A stretch of 64,000 nucleotides of DNA from Roridomyces roridus (lineage: Eukaryota > Basidiomycota > Agaricomycetes > Agaricales > Mycenaceae): positions 1,736,001 to 1,800,000 of the forward strand of contig JARKIF010000012.1 in the NCBI GenBank assembly GCA_029378245.1, written 5' to 3'. Of the stretch, positions 10,757 to 20,647 are shown piece by piece (the first letter of the stretch is position 1; each line of letters starts with the position of its first letter). The notes under the pieces are model-generated. The model was not told the origin of the DNA. It saw only the letters and a program-made list of their open reading frames with translations, and did not search any database. The position numbers were made by a program, and so were the translations under genes.

Positions 10757-11962
10757 TCAATCTGCGTATCCAGGAGGCGCCCCGTCCATCGTCCTCATCA
10801 TGATCCCGCTCTCCAAAGTCCTGACCGTCCGCGTATGAAGCGCCTCATTCTGCTGCACGGCCATCTGTAAGCTCTGCTGCACCCCGAGACTCCCGTCCCG
10901 AATATCATCCTGCATCGTCTCGAGGCGTTTGTGTACTTGCTGGAGGCTGACGTGGAGAGGTGAATCCCCTGATGATGATGTCGATATAATTGAGGAACCT
11001 TTGTCCCTCGCGGTGGAGATGAAAGGGGTGATAGTCCCACCGCGCATTTCCGCATCGAGCATCTGCCGCCGGCCTGCCGACATGCGTCTCCGACGCACGA
11101 ATATGAAAATCGCGACGCCCAGCAAGCAGATCGATATTGCACCCAGTATACCGCCTGCAATCGAGCCGGCGGACGTCGTCCTACTACGAAAAATCATTAG
11201 ATTTACACTGGAAGAGTGGATGGGGGTGAAACCTTGATACGGCTGATGACTCGTTGCTGCTCGACGTCGTCAATGATAGAGGGGCTGTCGCACCACTGGA
11301 CTGATCGGCGGAGGGACTCCCCCGTGCGAGATCCGGGATTTTGGATTGAATGATAGATGGACTAGTTGTCGTGGGGGATTCGTGGGGGATGATGGATGGA
11401 CTCGTCGTTGTCACCGATGAAGCTGTTGACGGTCTTGCTTCTGGGCTGGCCGTAGTCCCGGTGTCTACCGATGAAGTAATTGACGGTCTTGCTTCTTGGT
11501 TGGTCGTAGTTGGGGTGCCAACCGCTACAGACGAGTCCGGGCTGATTGTCACGGTCGTCGCAGTGGTGGAAGGGCTCGTAGTCGACGTCTCTTGCGCTGG
11601 ATTGCTGCGTATCTTACAATGAGCCCATGGCACAGGATGGGAATCGCTTATGTACCTTACGGGCGCTTGGATGACAGGAGGACAGAGACCCGGTCCTTGG
11701 AGTACTGTCGGCATCCCAACTCTCTAGTCCCCGCAGGTGAGTAAATGCGTTTGCGAGCAATACGACGGCGACGCACGGTTATATACTGACACTGTCCCGC
11801 CCCTTGGTCATAGTTGCAGTTGAGTATATTCTGGTGAACGTTGGGATTGAAGTTCTGGCTGGTCAATGGCGTATTCGATTCGTCTTCTGGCGGACAGACA
11901 GTGACGTCGAGCTGGCGGCGAGACCGGAAGTGATCGACGGTGGAGAGTGCATCCGGATGCAT
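10757..11962 (-). CDS. array member A: four-Cys, single-pass membrane protein with C-terminal PPxY
   Basis: Four exons (11962-11777, 11723-11661, 11612-11233, 11183-10757) join in frame to 351 aa. The start is MHPDALSTVDHF, with no classical signal peptide. The ectodomain has CPPED, then CNYDQGAGQCQY and GPGLCPP, giving the family's four cysteines. About 120 residues of Ser/Thr/Pro stalk follow, then one membrane segment (SIAGGILGAISICLLGVAIF) and the basic stop VRRRR. The cytosolic part has ITPFIS about 25 residues inside, a coiled-coil-like stretch (QVHKRLETMQ, QQNEALHTRT) and ends APPGYAD. PPxY is a known ligand for WW domains, including those of Rsp5/Nedd4 ubiquitin ligases. The positive-inside rule predicts N-out topology. 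The receptor or adaptor role is inference. Confidence 0.85.
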
Positions 11963-12586
11963 GAGGGAGCGAAGCCACGAGAGACGTGGCAGAGGGGGGA
12001 CCAGAGGTTACATATCCAACCCAGCTTGACGTACGATGGACAATATATCAGGCAAAACAGGTAGCTGAAACGTGCATCTTTGAGAAACAGGAGAAATATC
12101 ATGGGAATCGAGAGCATACTTAGAAATAGTCTCTTTTTCCCGTGGGTCCGACGTTTTGCGCAGAAAACAGCTCTGCATCCAACTGGAGTGGCCGTGGGCG
12201 GCGGCGCCCTCGGCGCGAATCGGGGTCGCCCAGAGTAGGTAGTAACGATCAAACCGGTAGTAGGTATTCGTGCAGGACAAAAGCTCCGCCGTTGGTCTCA
12301 TCGGTAAGGCATCAGACGCACGTTCATGAATCAGGGGCGAGGGAGAAGCAGATGATGGTAGGAAGCAAGAGGGAGGCCAAACAATCACAAAGTTGTGACG
12401 GTGTTCATGATGACCGGAGTTCCGAACTTCCATATCTCCTGTTCAACCAGGCGAAAAGTGCTAAAGCCCGTCAGATGCATGCAGTCTCGCTCTCGAGCAA
12501 ATTCACTGGCTCGGCTCACAATCACAAGCTTTCCTCTCCAAAAATGCCCGCCAGTTTCAACTCCGAAAATTTGAACTTTGCGCTTT
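11963..12586. other. spacer between array members A and B
   Basis: No gene is supported. The region carries the upstream sequence of A and the 3' flank of B. Frames here show no domain and cross stops in every plausible splice. Confidence 0.5.
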
Positions 12587-13280
12587 CTAGCCTACATACG
12601 CAGGAGGAGAATGACCAATCGATTCTCGCTCCACTGGCACACGAGCCTGAAACGGCGCCCGAATAAGATTCGCCGCCTTGGATGAGATCCCCGAAGTCCT
12701 CGTGTCGATCGCGACAGCGTCGAATGGAGTGATGAGAGTTTCTGGATCGACGGCCTTGATTGGCCTTCTGCGCCTCAAATAACACATAGTTGCAATGGCC
12801 GACAGTAACAGCGCCAAGATGCCGCATGCGAGAACGATCGCTGCGCCGGTCGATAGTTTTGGATTGTGAGAACTCTGGACAGTCCCATCAACCGCGGGGC
12901 TGCTGCTCGTTGGCGCCCCACTGGTGCCAGTTGACGGAGTGGTGGGTGTGCTGATTTCAGACGTTTGAGAACTTCTGCCTGCGTTAGCACTCCTTTCGAC
13001 ATTGCATTGGCGATTTACCTGTTATCGGGCAACGAGACGTTGGGGCACAAAGCCGACCCATTCGACAATTTTTGTCCCAATTGCTGAGCGAGTAAGTCTG
13101 CAAGTACGTGTGTCGCAAAATGAGGGTACGCACAGATAGATATCCGCAGACTCCCGCCCCGCCGTTGTAGTTGCAGATTAGGACATCCTGGCCTGGGTTG
13201 GCAAGCGACTGCTGGTTGGCTAGTGGGATGCCCGCTTTGTCTTGGGGTGGGCATTGTAGTGCCTGTCGCGTATTGTGCAT
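12587..13280 (-). CDS. array member B: short PPxY membrane protein without coiled coil
   Basis: Three exons (13280-13134, 13083-13019, 12974-12587) give 199 aa in frame. It starts MHNTRQALQ and has CPPQDKAGIPL, CNYNGGAGVCGY and NGSALCP. The stalk is only about 35 residues. The membrane segment is ALLLSAIATMCY preceded by LSTGAAIVLACGIL, followed by LRRRR and then LITPFD. The tail lacks the coiled coil of A, C, E, F and G but still ends GHSPPAYVG. It also lacks the intron found before the membrane segment in A, C, E and G. The retained ectodomain and PPxY with loss of everything between suggest that these two ends are the functional parts. Confidence 0.85.
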
Positions 13281-13519
13281 GAGGGAAGAGAAAAGGGCAG
13301 TTGAGGTGCGTCGTGGGGTTGGATTAAAAATATGTTGACATCGTTTATGAATCACCCTTCGGAGGGTGTGATGTTGTATCCAACCCCCTTCAGGCACGCT
13401 CCGCATGGGCGCCAGGGAGAAAGTATGTAGCCCGAAAAGACGCTGCCTCACGCCGCGAGATTTGTCGATCCGATACACTGGCTGATCCGGCATTGCATCA
13501 TCCATAACGATGCACGCAC

Positions 13520-14573
13520 TCAAGCTCTGTCATTTGAGTACTCGGGAGGGGAACCATGATCTCCTAAATAATAGTGCAACTCCTGCTCCACCAAAGTCCG
13601 TATCCGGGCTTCGAGCGCCTGGGTCTGCAGTCCGTCATCATCGCCCCGAGTTGATTCGGCGTGGAGCCGTTGACGAGACTCCTGTGAGCTGCCAGGCGAC
13701 GGTTCCTCATCACTTGGGAATTCCACTGAGGTGCCTGAGAAGGGACGGTTAGATTTGGAATCCAGCACCGCGGAATCCGAATGCTGATCGGTGTATTCTG
13801 CCGGCAGATCGACAGCCATGACGGGACTGAACGGAGTGATGTCCGCGTCAGGGTGGGCTTCCTGATCCGTATGTGGCCGCCGCCGCCGCCGTTGACGCTG
13901 GTATACAACCACAAATAAGATGATCCACAGCAAACTGCCCACAGCGCCGAAGGTGATGCCTATGATTGCACCCGTCGATAAATGTCTGGTAATATTTCAG
14001 AATCGTTCATCTTCATTAGGTACACCGAAGGAAGATACCTGGCATGTGTATTTTGAGGCAATGGATTGAGCGAGTGTGAGGACGTGCTCGCGTCGGCCGA
14101 CGAGGGCGTTGTGTTTGGGGGTGACGACGATGACCCAGTGTTTGCATGCGAGGGGGACGTTAAGCTGGCTTGGGAGGCGGAGGCTGTAATCGCGGGCAAT
14201 GTGCTGGTCGTTTTCGCCGGGGTTGAAGGAACGCTTGAATCGACAGAGTTGGTGGTGGGCTGGGCGAGCCCTAGATCAGGGCATGCCGCTGATCCGTTCG
14301 TCAGGTCCTGATCATCTTGCTGTTCCGAATTAGGACAATTGTGGATCCTGGAGCTCACGGTGAGCGCACCAATATGTATCCACACTCCCCCGCCCCATCT
14401 GCGTAAATGCAATCTAGTAGAGTTTGGCTCGTTTGGGAAATAACATGGTGATCCGTCAGCGGTGATCCATTGTTGTCTTGTGCCGGGCATCCAATACTCT
14501 GACGCGCAAGATATGGCATGTGCTGTGCCATGCGGGATAGCGAATAGAGGGAGTAGAAGGCATCCAGATGCAT
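13520..14573 (-). CDS. array member C: four-Cys, single-pass membrane protein with C-terminal PPxY
   Basis: Three exons (14573-14370, 14319-14039, 13985-13520) join in frame to 316 aa. The start is MHLDAFYSLYSLSRMAQHM. Ectodomain motifs are CPAQDNNGSPL, CIYADGAGECGY and NGSAACPDLG. The stalk is about 70 residues of Ser/Thr/Ala/Pro. The membrane segment (IIGITFGAVGSLLWIILFVV) is followed by QRQRRRRR and DITPFSP. The tail ends with ARIRTLVEQELHYYLGDHG and SPPEYSNDRA. Introns fall at the family positions: phase 0 after CGYIL and phase 2 just before the membrane segment. It is closest in the window to truncated member D. Confidence 0.87.
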
Positions 14574-15074
14574 GAAAACAAGAGACCCCGAGGGTGGGGA
14601 GAAGGATGTTTTATACAGTGAGTCAATGCTCATGATGGCAACGGTGAGCGAATCACCGTGAGGTAGCGAGGACTTCTTTGTGCTCTTTTTAGAGCTTGGA
14701 CGTGCGTGAGAAGATCCGAGTAACTTCAGGCACCTCCGCTCGAAGGGTTGAACTGGGTTCAAACACCCGATCATGGTGGCATCGCTTGGGCATGGCGGCT
14801 AGTTTCTTGACTTGAACCACCAACTTCAGAGAGATTGCCTCACAAGTAGATTCTGTCAGGTTTGCGCAGAACAGTTGCTCGAGAAGTAACAGTTGTGCTC
14901 CCGGTCGGGCAAGGCAACGAACAAACATCAAGAGATCCTTACATTGTCGCAACACTGTTGTAGAAACCTAAAAGCATGGATGCCACGAGCTCGAGGTGAC
15001 TATTCACGCGTGAATGGCATCGGAAGCCCGTGTATTTCCCCGAACTACGACTGTGTCCGCTATCACCTGACAGA
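14574..15074. other. spacer between members C and D
   Basis: No gene is supported. Part of the left side is the presumed promoter of C. The open frames (for example 14689-14955) have no domain. Confidence 0.45.
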
Positions 15075-15603
15075 TCAATCCTTGATGGACGCCGAAGCTC
15101 GGTTATCCGACGAGTAATCGGGAGGGGAACTCTGATCTCCTAAATAATACTGCAGCTCCTGCTCCACCAAACCTCGTATGTGCACATGAAGTGTATCCGC
15201 CCGTGGTCCATCATCATCCCCAGTTGGGCTGGCTCGGAGCCGGTGACCAGATTCCCGGGGTCTGCCGGGACAATTGGCGGCAGGGTTTTTGGAATGCGGC
15301 GCCGCCGAGTCAGCTATGCCGACGCTGAAAGGAGTGATGTCATTGTCCGAGTGATTGATTTGATCCGTGTGCCGTCGCCGCCGTCGACGAAGGCAGATAA
15401 CCAGGACGGCGATGATGAACAGCAACGTTGCCGCCCCGGCGCAGCTGATCCCTATGATCGCGCCGGTTGATAGATGCTTGGTCACCCTTGAGGTAGCCGT
15501 TGGAGTGGGTAGATGGTGGGAGGACGCGAGCATATTTGCAAGTCTCCTCCACATTGGCAGGTAGGACGAGCGCCAACGAGAATCATGCCCAGCCCAGATG
15601 CAT
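15075..15603 (-). pseudogene. array member D: ectodomain-deleted copy
   Basis: The membrane and cytosolic half is well preserved: HLSTGAIIGISC, the segment LLFIIAVLVICL, RRRRRR, DITPFSV, then GLVEQELQYYLGDQ and SSPPDYSSDN. Upstream, a start remnant ATGCATCTGGG (at 15603, like MHLDA of C) is followed almost at once by a stop. Only the end of the ectodomain can still be read (NVEETCKYARV, matching xxGAGxCxYxxV). The CPxQD motif and the third exon piece are missing. I infer deletion of most of the ectodomain, leaving a pseudogene or a decoy lacking the extracellular part. It is most similar to C. Confidence 0.75.
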
Positions 15604-15759
15604 CGTGAACGGAAAGTTACGTTCCCGCTCCAGCTAGTTGCAACGACCGAGAATCTGTCGTTCAAAGATCACACCCACCACGGAAACCTGTGTATGATAC
15701 AATGATGTGCGTAGGATTTTCATTGGCGCTGGCGCGGGCTAATCTCACTACATAGTCTA

Positions 15760-17011
15760 CTAATTTGAATATCCAGGAGGAAGAACGTGGTTAGACAAGT
15801 AATACTGTAATTCCTCCTCCAACTGCTGGACTCGCGCCTGGAGCGATTCATTCTGCTTCCTCCCCGGGCCCCCGCTACTATGCGAACCATTCCTCGCCTG
15901 CATCAAGTTGAACAGGAACCTCTGATGTCTCGGGGTCGTTTCATCTTGTTCAAGTGGCTCCGGTGCAGGACTTCCAAAGCGCACACTGGAAATCGTGTCT
16001 GTCGCAAAGGTCTGAACCTGCCGCATCGGTTGAAATCCACCCGGGTCGCTAAAAGGAGTGATGACGGACTCCTCCCGATCAATGTACCGACGTCTTCTTC
16101 GGCACATGCATATGACCACAATGATGAGGGTGATTGCCAGTGTGCCGAGGGTGATGCCGATAATCTGCCCCGTAGATAGTTTTCTGCCGACCTTTTTAGA
16201 TTGATGGATGCCCGGCATGGGAGGTAACCAACCTTGAATGATGAGCTGTGCTCGACATGGGAGAGGACGAGTTGGTGGGTATGGAAACAACACTGGAGCT
16301 GCCAATTGTTGAAGATGAACTTGATATCGTCGCGCCTGATGATGAGGTGGGTATTGCGCTGTGGAACATTCAGTCCGTGTCGAGGAGAAGTTTCTGCCGG
16401 GCGACCTTGTGGATAAGGTAGACACAGACGGGGAGTTCGCGAGTGCCGAAATGATGGTGGTCTCTTTGGGAGGATCGTTAGAGGGAGTGTCTGACGTCGG
16501 CCGAGGCGACGGTGGAGCTTCGGTTGCAATTGAAGCCGCTGGAGACGTCGTCGAAGTTGTACGAGCAGGAGTGTTTGAGGTCTCTGGCGGAGGCGTCTGC
16601 ACCGAGGTGGTTGTTATCCTTCGAGTGGGTGTTGTTGGGCTAAGAGATTTTCGAACATCAACATAACCGGGATATCCTGAGCGAGAACGTACTGTGACGG
16701 CGGTATCTCCACCTCATCATTCAGATCTGGGCACAAGTCCGAATTCGACCCGGCCGATTCAATGCCCCCTCCCCCTGGTGCCTGCCGTTGCGCTGCTCAG
16801 TGGACGCCCAACAGGCGGAATGAAAGTAATGACACACTGAACGGTATGCACATATACCGGCGCCGCGGAGGGGATCGTAAAAACAACCCAGCGTGTTCCC
16901 CTCAGGCTCGCTTTTTAATAGCGGAGTGCCAGCATTATCTTGCAGGGGGCACTGAAGGTTTTGGCGGCGGTGGCGGGTTGTGCGTGAGGTAGAGAGAGGT
17001 AGAGTATGCAT
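15760..17011 (-). CDS. array member E: four-Cys, single-pass membrane protein with C-terminal PPxY
   Basis: Five exons (17011-16838, 16781-16693, 16639-16406, 16358-16233, 16183-15760) give 348 aa with all phases matching. The intron at 16405-16359 has a weak GTCGCC donor but is needed to keep the Ser/Thr stalk in one frame. Motifs are CPLQDNAGTPL, CFYDPLRGAGICAY, DLCPDL, the membrane segment IIGITLGTLAITLIIVVICM, RRRRR, VITPFSD, SLQARVQQLEEELQYYL and LPPGYSN. An older start at 17021 (MHPDAYSTS, like A) is in another frame. The present in-frame start is MHTLPLSTS. Confidence 0.82.
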
Positions 17012-17556
17012 CCGGATGCATGCAAGAGGGAAGACCCTGCGAGGAAAAGGGAAAGATGGAGGGAGGAAGAGTCGTTTTGGATCCAGATAAGTGTTGAGAT
17101 GGAACAGCAGATGTATCTTGCCGTCGTTGATTCGAGATTACTGCGGCTGATATGGCTCGCATGAAAATAGCATACCATCACTAGGCCTGCACCGTCCATG
17201 GGTCGAAGCTTTCAGGACAGGTCGTTCAGGTTTTGTCTTGGTTGAAATTCTTCGACTTGTTTGCAGACATGTCGAGTTCGTGCCCTCAATACCACCAAAA
17301 TAGAGGTGGGCTCCGGTGCCTGGAAGGATAGCTTTCCGCTGCAGCAACGAACATCGAGAAGCTTGGTGTTCATGATCATGATATCTAAAAGGGTGCACGA
17401 TAAGGAATTGATCGCGGCAGAAACGGTAATTGATCGGGACGAGAAAAGGCGAAAAGTCGTCTGAGTCCCGGTCAGGACGTAGCAATGAACGCACAGCCAA
17501 TGATTGGGATTTTTCGTTTTGTTTTTCATTTGAATCGGACTGTCCGAAGTCATTTA
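17012..17556. other. spacer between members E and F
   Basis: No gene is supported. It includes the 16-bp palindrome at the E start and purine-rich leader sequence. Small frames on both strands lack domains. Confidence 0.45.
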
Positions 17557-18298
17557 TTACAGCTGTGATTCATAGTCTGGAGGAGAATGATTCGGTGTCT
17601 CCTCGCCCAAATAACCTTGCAATTCGGACTCTAGATTCTGCAATCGAGCCCTCAGCGCATCGTTTTGCCGCATCAAACTCTGATCCTTGTCATCAGCCCT
17701 CGTGGATCCGGGTGTCCGCTCCAGAGTTTCCTCAGAGGAGGAGATCCCCGCCGCCAGCTTGGTAGATGCCGTCCGTCGCAATGGCGACTGTGAATTTACA
17801 GCGCTGAAAGGAACGACGGTGTCCTGGGTTTCGACTAGTTTCCGTCGGCTTCTTCGGACGCGTAAGAACGCCCAAATTGCCCCAGCAAGCAGCAGCAAGA
17901 ATACGACTGCGCCGACCGTTATGCCTGCGATCGAAGCGCGGGATATTTTATTCGTTGAAGTGCTGTTGGTTTCTTCTCAAATCAGTTGTGAATGTGGTGG
18001 ATGGATGGCATACACTGAATCGGACTGGAGGGAATCCGGGCATGACTCGGGGACTGAAGGCTCCGCTTGCGTCAGCAGGTTGCCTTTCTGAGCAAGGCGT
18101 CGCAGAAGTGCACCATGATCAGCCAGGCTCACCATGGTCCCTTAGAAGACGCACCGAGGAGTCATAGTGGCACGTCGTTCCGGTGCTATAGCTACAGAAG
18201 ATCTCGCTGGCACCGCTACTAGCATCCAGTGCTCCCATTTGGGAAGATAGCGGGTTGCCGTCCTTGTCTGTCGGTGGACACACGAGGATTTGAGACAT
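17557..18298 (-). CDS. array member F: divergent PPxY membrane protein, stalk nearly lost
   Basis: Exon 1 (18298-18155) starts MSQILVCPPTDKDGNPL and reads CSYSTGTTCHY, so the usual GAG before the third cysteine is replaced by GTT. The next exon (from about 18086) gives SVPESCPDSLQ. The last exon has SIAGITVGAVVFLLLLAGAI as the membrane segment, then RRSRRK, VVPFSA, QNDALRARLQNLESELQ and SPPDYESQL. Between SCPDSL and the membrane segment there is almost no Ser/Thr stalk. I cannot find a splice pair that keeps frame there (about 18000-17960), so F may be damaged or use an unusual site. The ends are clear; the middle is uncertain. Confidence 0.6.
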
Positions 18299-18791
18299 TT
18301 TGGCTGTATTATTGCGGTGCCTGATACGGGTGCGTGCGCTGAGGAGGAAGGATGAGAGGCGAGAGAACTTAGCCCCGAGACAGTGCGAAGGCCTGGAATA
18401 AATATCTGAGCTCCGGGCTCCCGCGTCAGCTTCTGTGATAGATGTGGAAGACGCGTTGGTGCCTTACGATCCCGAAACACGGTCCATGGGTCATGTCATG
18501 CCTGGAATGTGGAAAATACTAAACAATGAGCGGTTCGAGCAGTATGGGGTGACCAATTTGTAGCGCAGCACATCTAGTACCGAGTTTTCAAGGCGGTGAG
18601 TATTCCTTGGAAGCGCCACACTACGAGCGACTTGAACAGTGATGAAAGATGCATTGAAGATTCAATTCAGGAACCCGGTTGGCGATCCCCACGCTGCATG
18701 CACAGCCGGAACAATCAAGTCAGGTCCACCTGCGAATGCGACATTTTTTCACTCGGCGGATCCATCTGAACGATTCTATAACGCGCCTTAA
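18299..18791. other. spacer between members F and G
   Basis: No gene is supported. It contains the upstream region of F and the 3' flank of G. Confidence 0.45.
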
Positions 18792-19941
18792 TTAGTCCAA
18801 ATACCCAGGCGGAGAATGATCTATCGCCTCCCCGCCCAAATACCCCTGCAGCTCGCGCTCCAGCGTCCGTATTCGTATCCGAAGCGCTTCATTCTGCTGC
18901 ATCGCCTGTTCCAAATTCGCAGTACCACTCCCCTCGGCTTGCGCAGCTTCAAGCTGCTTATGGACCTCCCGAAGTTGGGCAGCGAGATATTCCTGCTGAT
19001 CCCGGGAGGATGACGAGGGCGTGAGCACTGTGCTGGATTTATCAGACATCGAGAGCCCGAGTCGCCAGGGAGTGCCTTGGGAGCTCGAGCCGGCTGTGGT
19101 ATTAGCGCTGAAGGGATGGGCCGTTTCCTCGGGCTCGTCTGGCTCGACTTGTCGACGTCTTCGTCGAGTATTCAAACAGAGAAGGATCAAGATCCCGAGA
19201 AGTAAGCATGCGACGGCGCCAACGGTGATACCTCCAATTGAGCCCGGAGATAGTGTTCTAGGAGCATATAAGTGTGGGCTTTGTCGTACGGTGAGAGGAA
19301 GTACTAACCTCAGTTGAGCTTTAGCGCCAAGGGATGATGTGGTGGGCGCAGCGATCGAAGAGTCGCTGGAACTGGGGAAGAAAGTACTCCCAACCAGTTG
19401 TGCTGACGATGGGAATAGCGTGGTCGAGGACGCCAGGTTGATATTGGAATTAGACGTCGGCGAAGCTGAAGAGGACGGTGGGAGAGAGGACGGTGGTGTT
19501 GGCGGTGGGGTAGTGGAAGACGAAGGCAGGGCAGTCGATGCTGTAGAACTAACACTCCCGTCCGTAAACACCCAAAGTATCATAGTATACACTCACCTCC
19601 GCTGGGACGCAATATTAGCATTGGCCACAGGACACAACCCCGACCCAGTCGATAGCGTCCCGTCCTTCATTCAAATCCATGAGCAAGACTTCTCGGTCAT
19701 AACCACAAACACGCACCACAAGATAGGCACACTCCCCCGCCCCACCATCGTACGTGCACGAAAAGATGTTTTGACTGAATGACCCGTTCGGGCCCGAACT
19801 CGCATTTGCACTGCTACCCTGGCCGCTCAACGGCTTGCCCTCGTCGTCTTGCGGTGGGCAGTTGAAGCCCTGGCGGCGCTGCCGTATCCGCACCGATTGT
19901 GAAGAAGAGGGTGTAGGAGCGACGATATCCAGATGCTGCAT
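18792..19941 (-). CDS. array member G: four-Cys, single-pass membrane protein with C-terminal PPxY
   Basis: Four exons (19941-19717, 19664-19597, 19554-19309, 19257-18792) join in frame to 334 aa. It starts MQHLDIVAPTPSSSQ. Ectodomain: CPPQDDEGKPL, a longer Ser/Asn/Gly insert, CTYDGGAGECAY, then GSGLCPVAN. The stalk is about 80 residues of Ser/Thr/Pro. The membrane segment SIGGITVGAVACLLLGILIL is followed by NTRRRRR and AHPFSAN. A coiled-coil-like region (LAAQLREVHKQLEAAQ, QQNEALRIRIRTLE) ends in ELQGYLGGE and HSPPGYLD. It is the rightmost member and is divergent from MYND-2, with about 700 bp between the two starts. Confidence 0.87.
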
Positions 19942-20647
19942 GGCGGAAAGGAGTGGGCGTCGACCTCGAGAGGAAGACGCAAGAGGCGGGAAGACGACAC
20001 ACCAGCTGAAGGAGGACCCCAGTGATAGCTCTTGATGGTGGAAGTGACCGTGGAATCGAGGATCCAGAAGAGATGGTAACAAGGGAACCTGCGTATACGA
20101 GGGGTGCAAATCGTCATCATCAATACCTGCCGCCAGGGCCTGAGATCGACAGACGGTAGTCGTGTCGGATGCACTGCCGCGGTGGAGGGAGATCACGGCA
20201 CACGGTACAGAGACGTATTCCTCCGAGGAGTTCCAAAGCGGAAACTGCACTCGCAAGATGCGTGGATTTTGCCTCCGTAATCGTAGATACAACTCGCCCG
20301 GGAAGAAAATGAGGAAAAAGTTGCCGTGGGACCGTGGCCCACGCTGTCAGGCTGGACAATCTCGGCGTGGGCAGCACGCAGTCGAGGTGGTGGCAGCATG
20401 CAGTCGAGGTGGAATTGGATCGCGTTGACGGGAGTGCATCGCAGTCACCGTTGCGCGCAGCAGCCTGCAGCAACGGGGACTGGAAGAGTGATGACGACGG
20501 AATATCTAAAGAGATGCGGGTGCAAGGAGGAGGAGGAGTTGGCAACTGGGCAGCGCGGGGCCTGATCATGACGTCATGACAGCACCGGCGATAAAGCTCC
20601 CATCTCGGCTTGATCTCGGCATCGCATTGACAACTTGACCGCTAACC
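19942..20647. promoter_or_regulatory. divergent intergenic region between G and the MYND gene
   Basis: Both neighbours start outward from here, so it must hold two promoters. A near-perfect 20-bp direct repeat (GCAGCACGCAGTCGAGGTGG / GCAGCATGCAGTCGAGGTGG) lies at about 20372-20412. No TATA box is obvious. Confidence 0.4.

Noticed and set aside
10757..20300. Long plus-strand frames opposite the array (for example 11350-11622, 19339-19782)
   Set aside because: They are antisense shadows of Ser/Thr-rich stalk exons on the minus strand.
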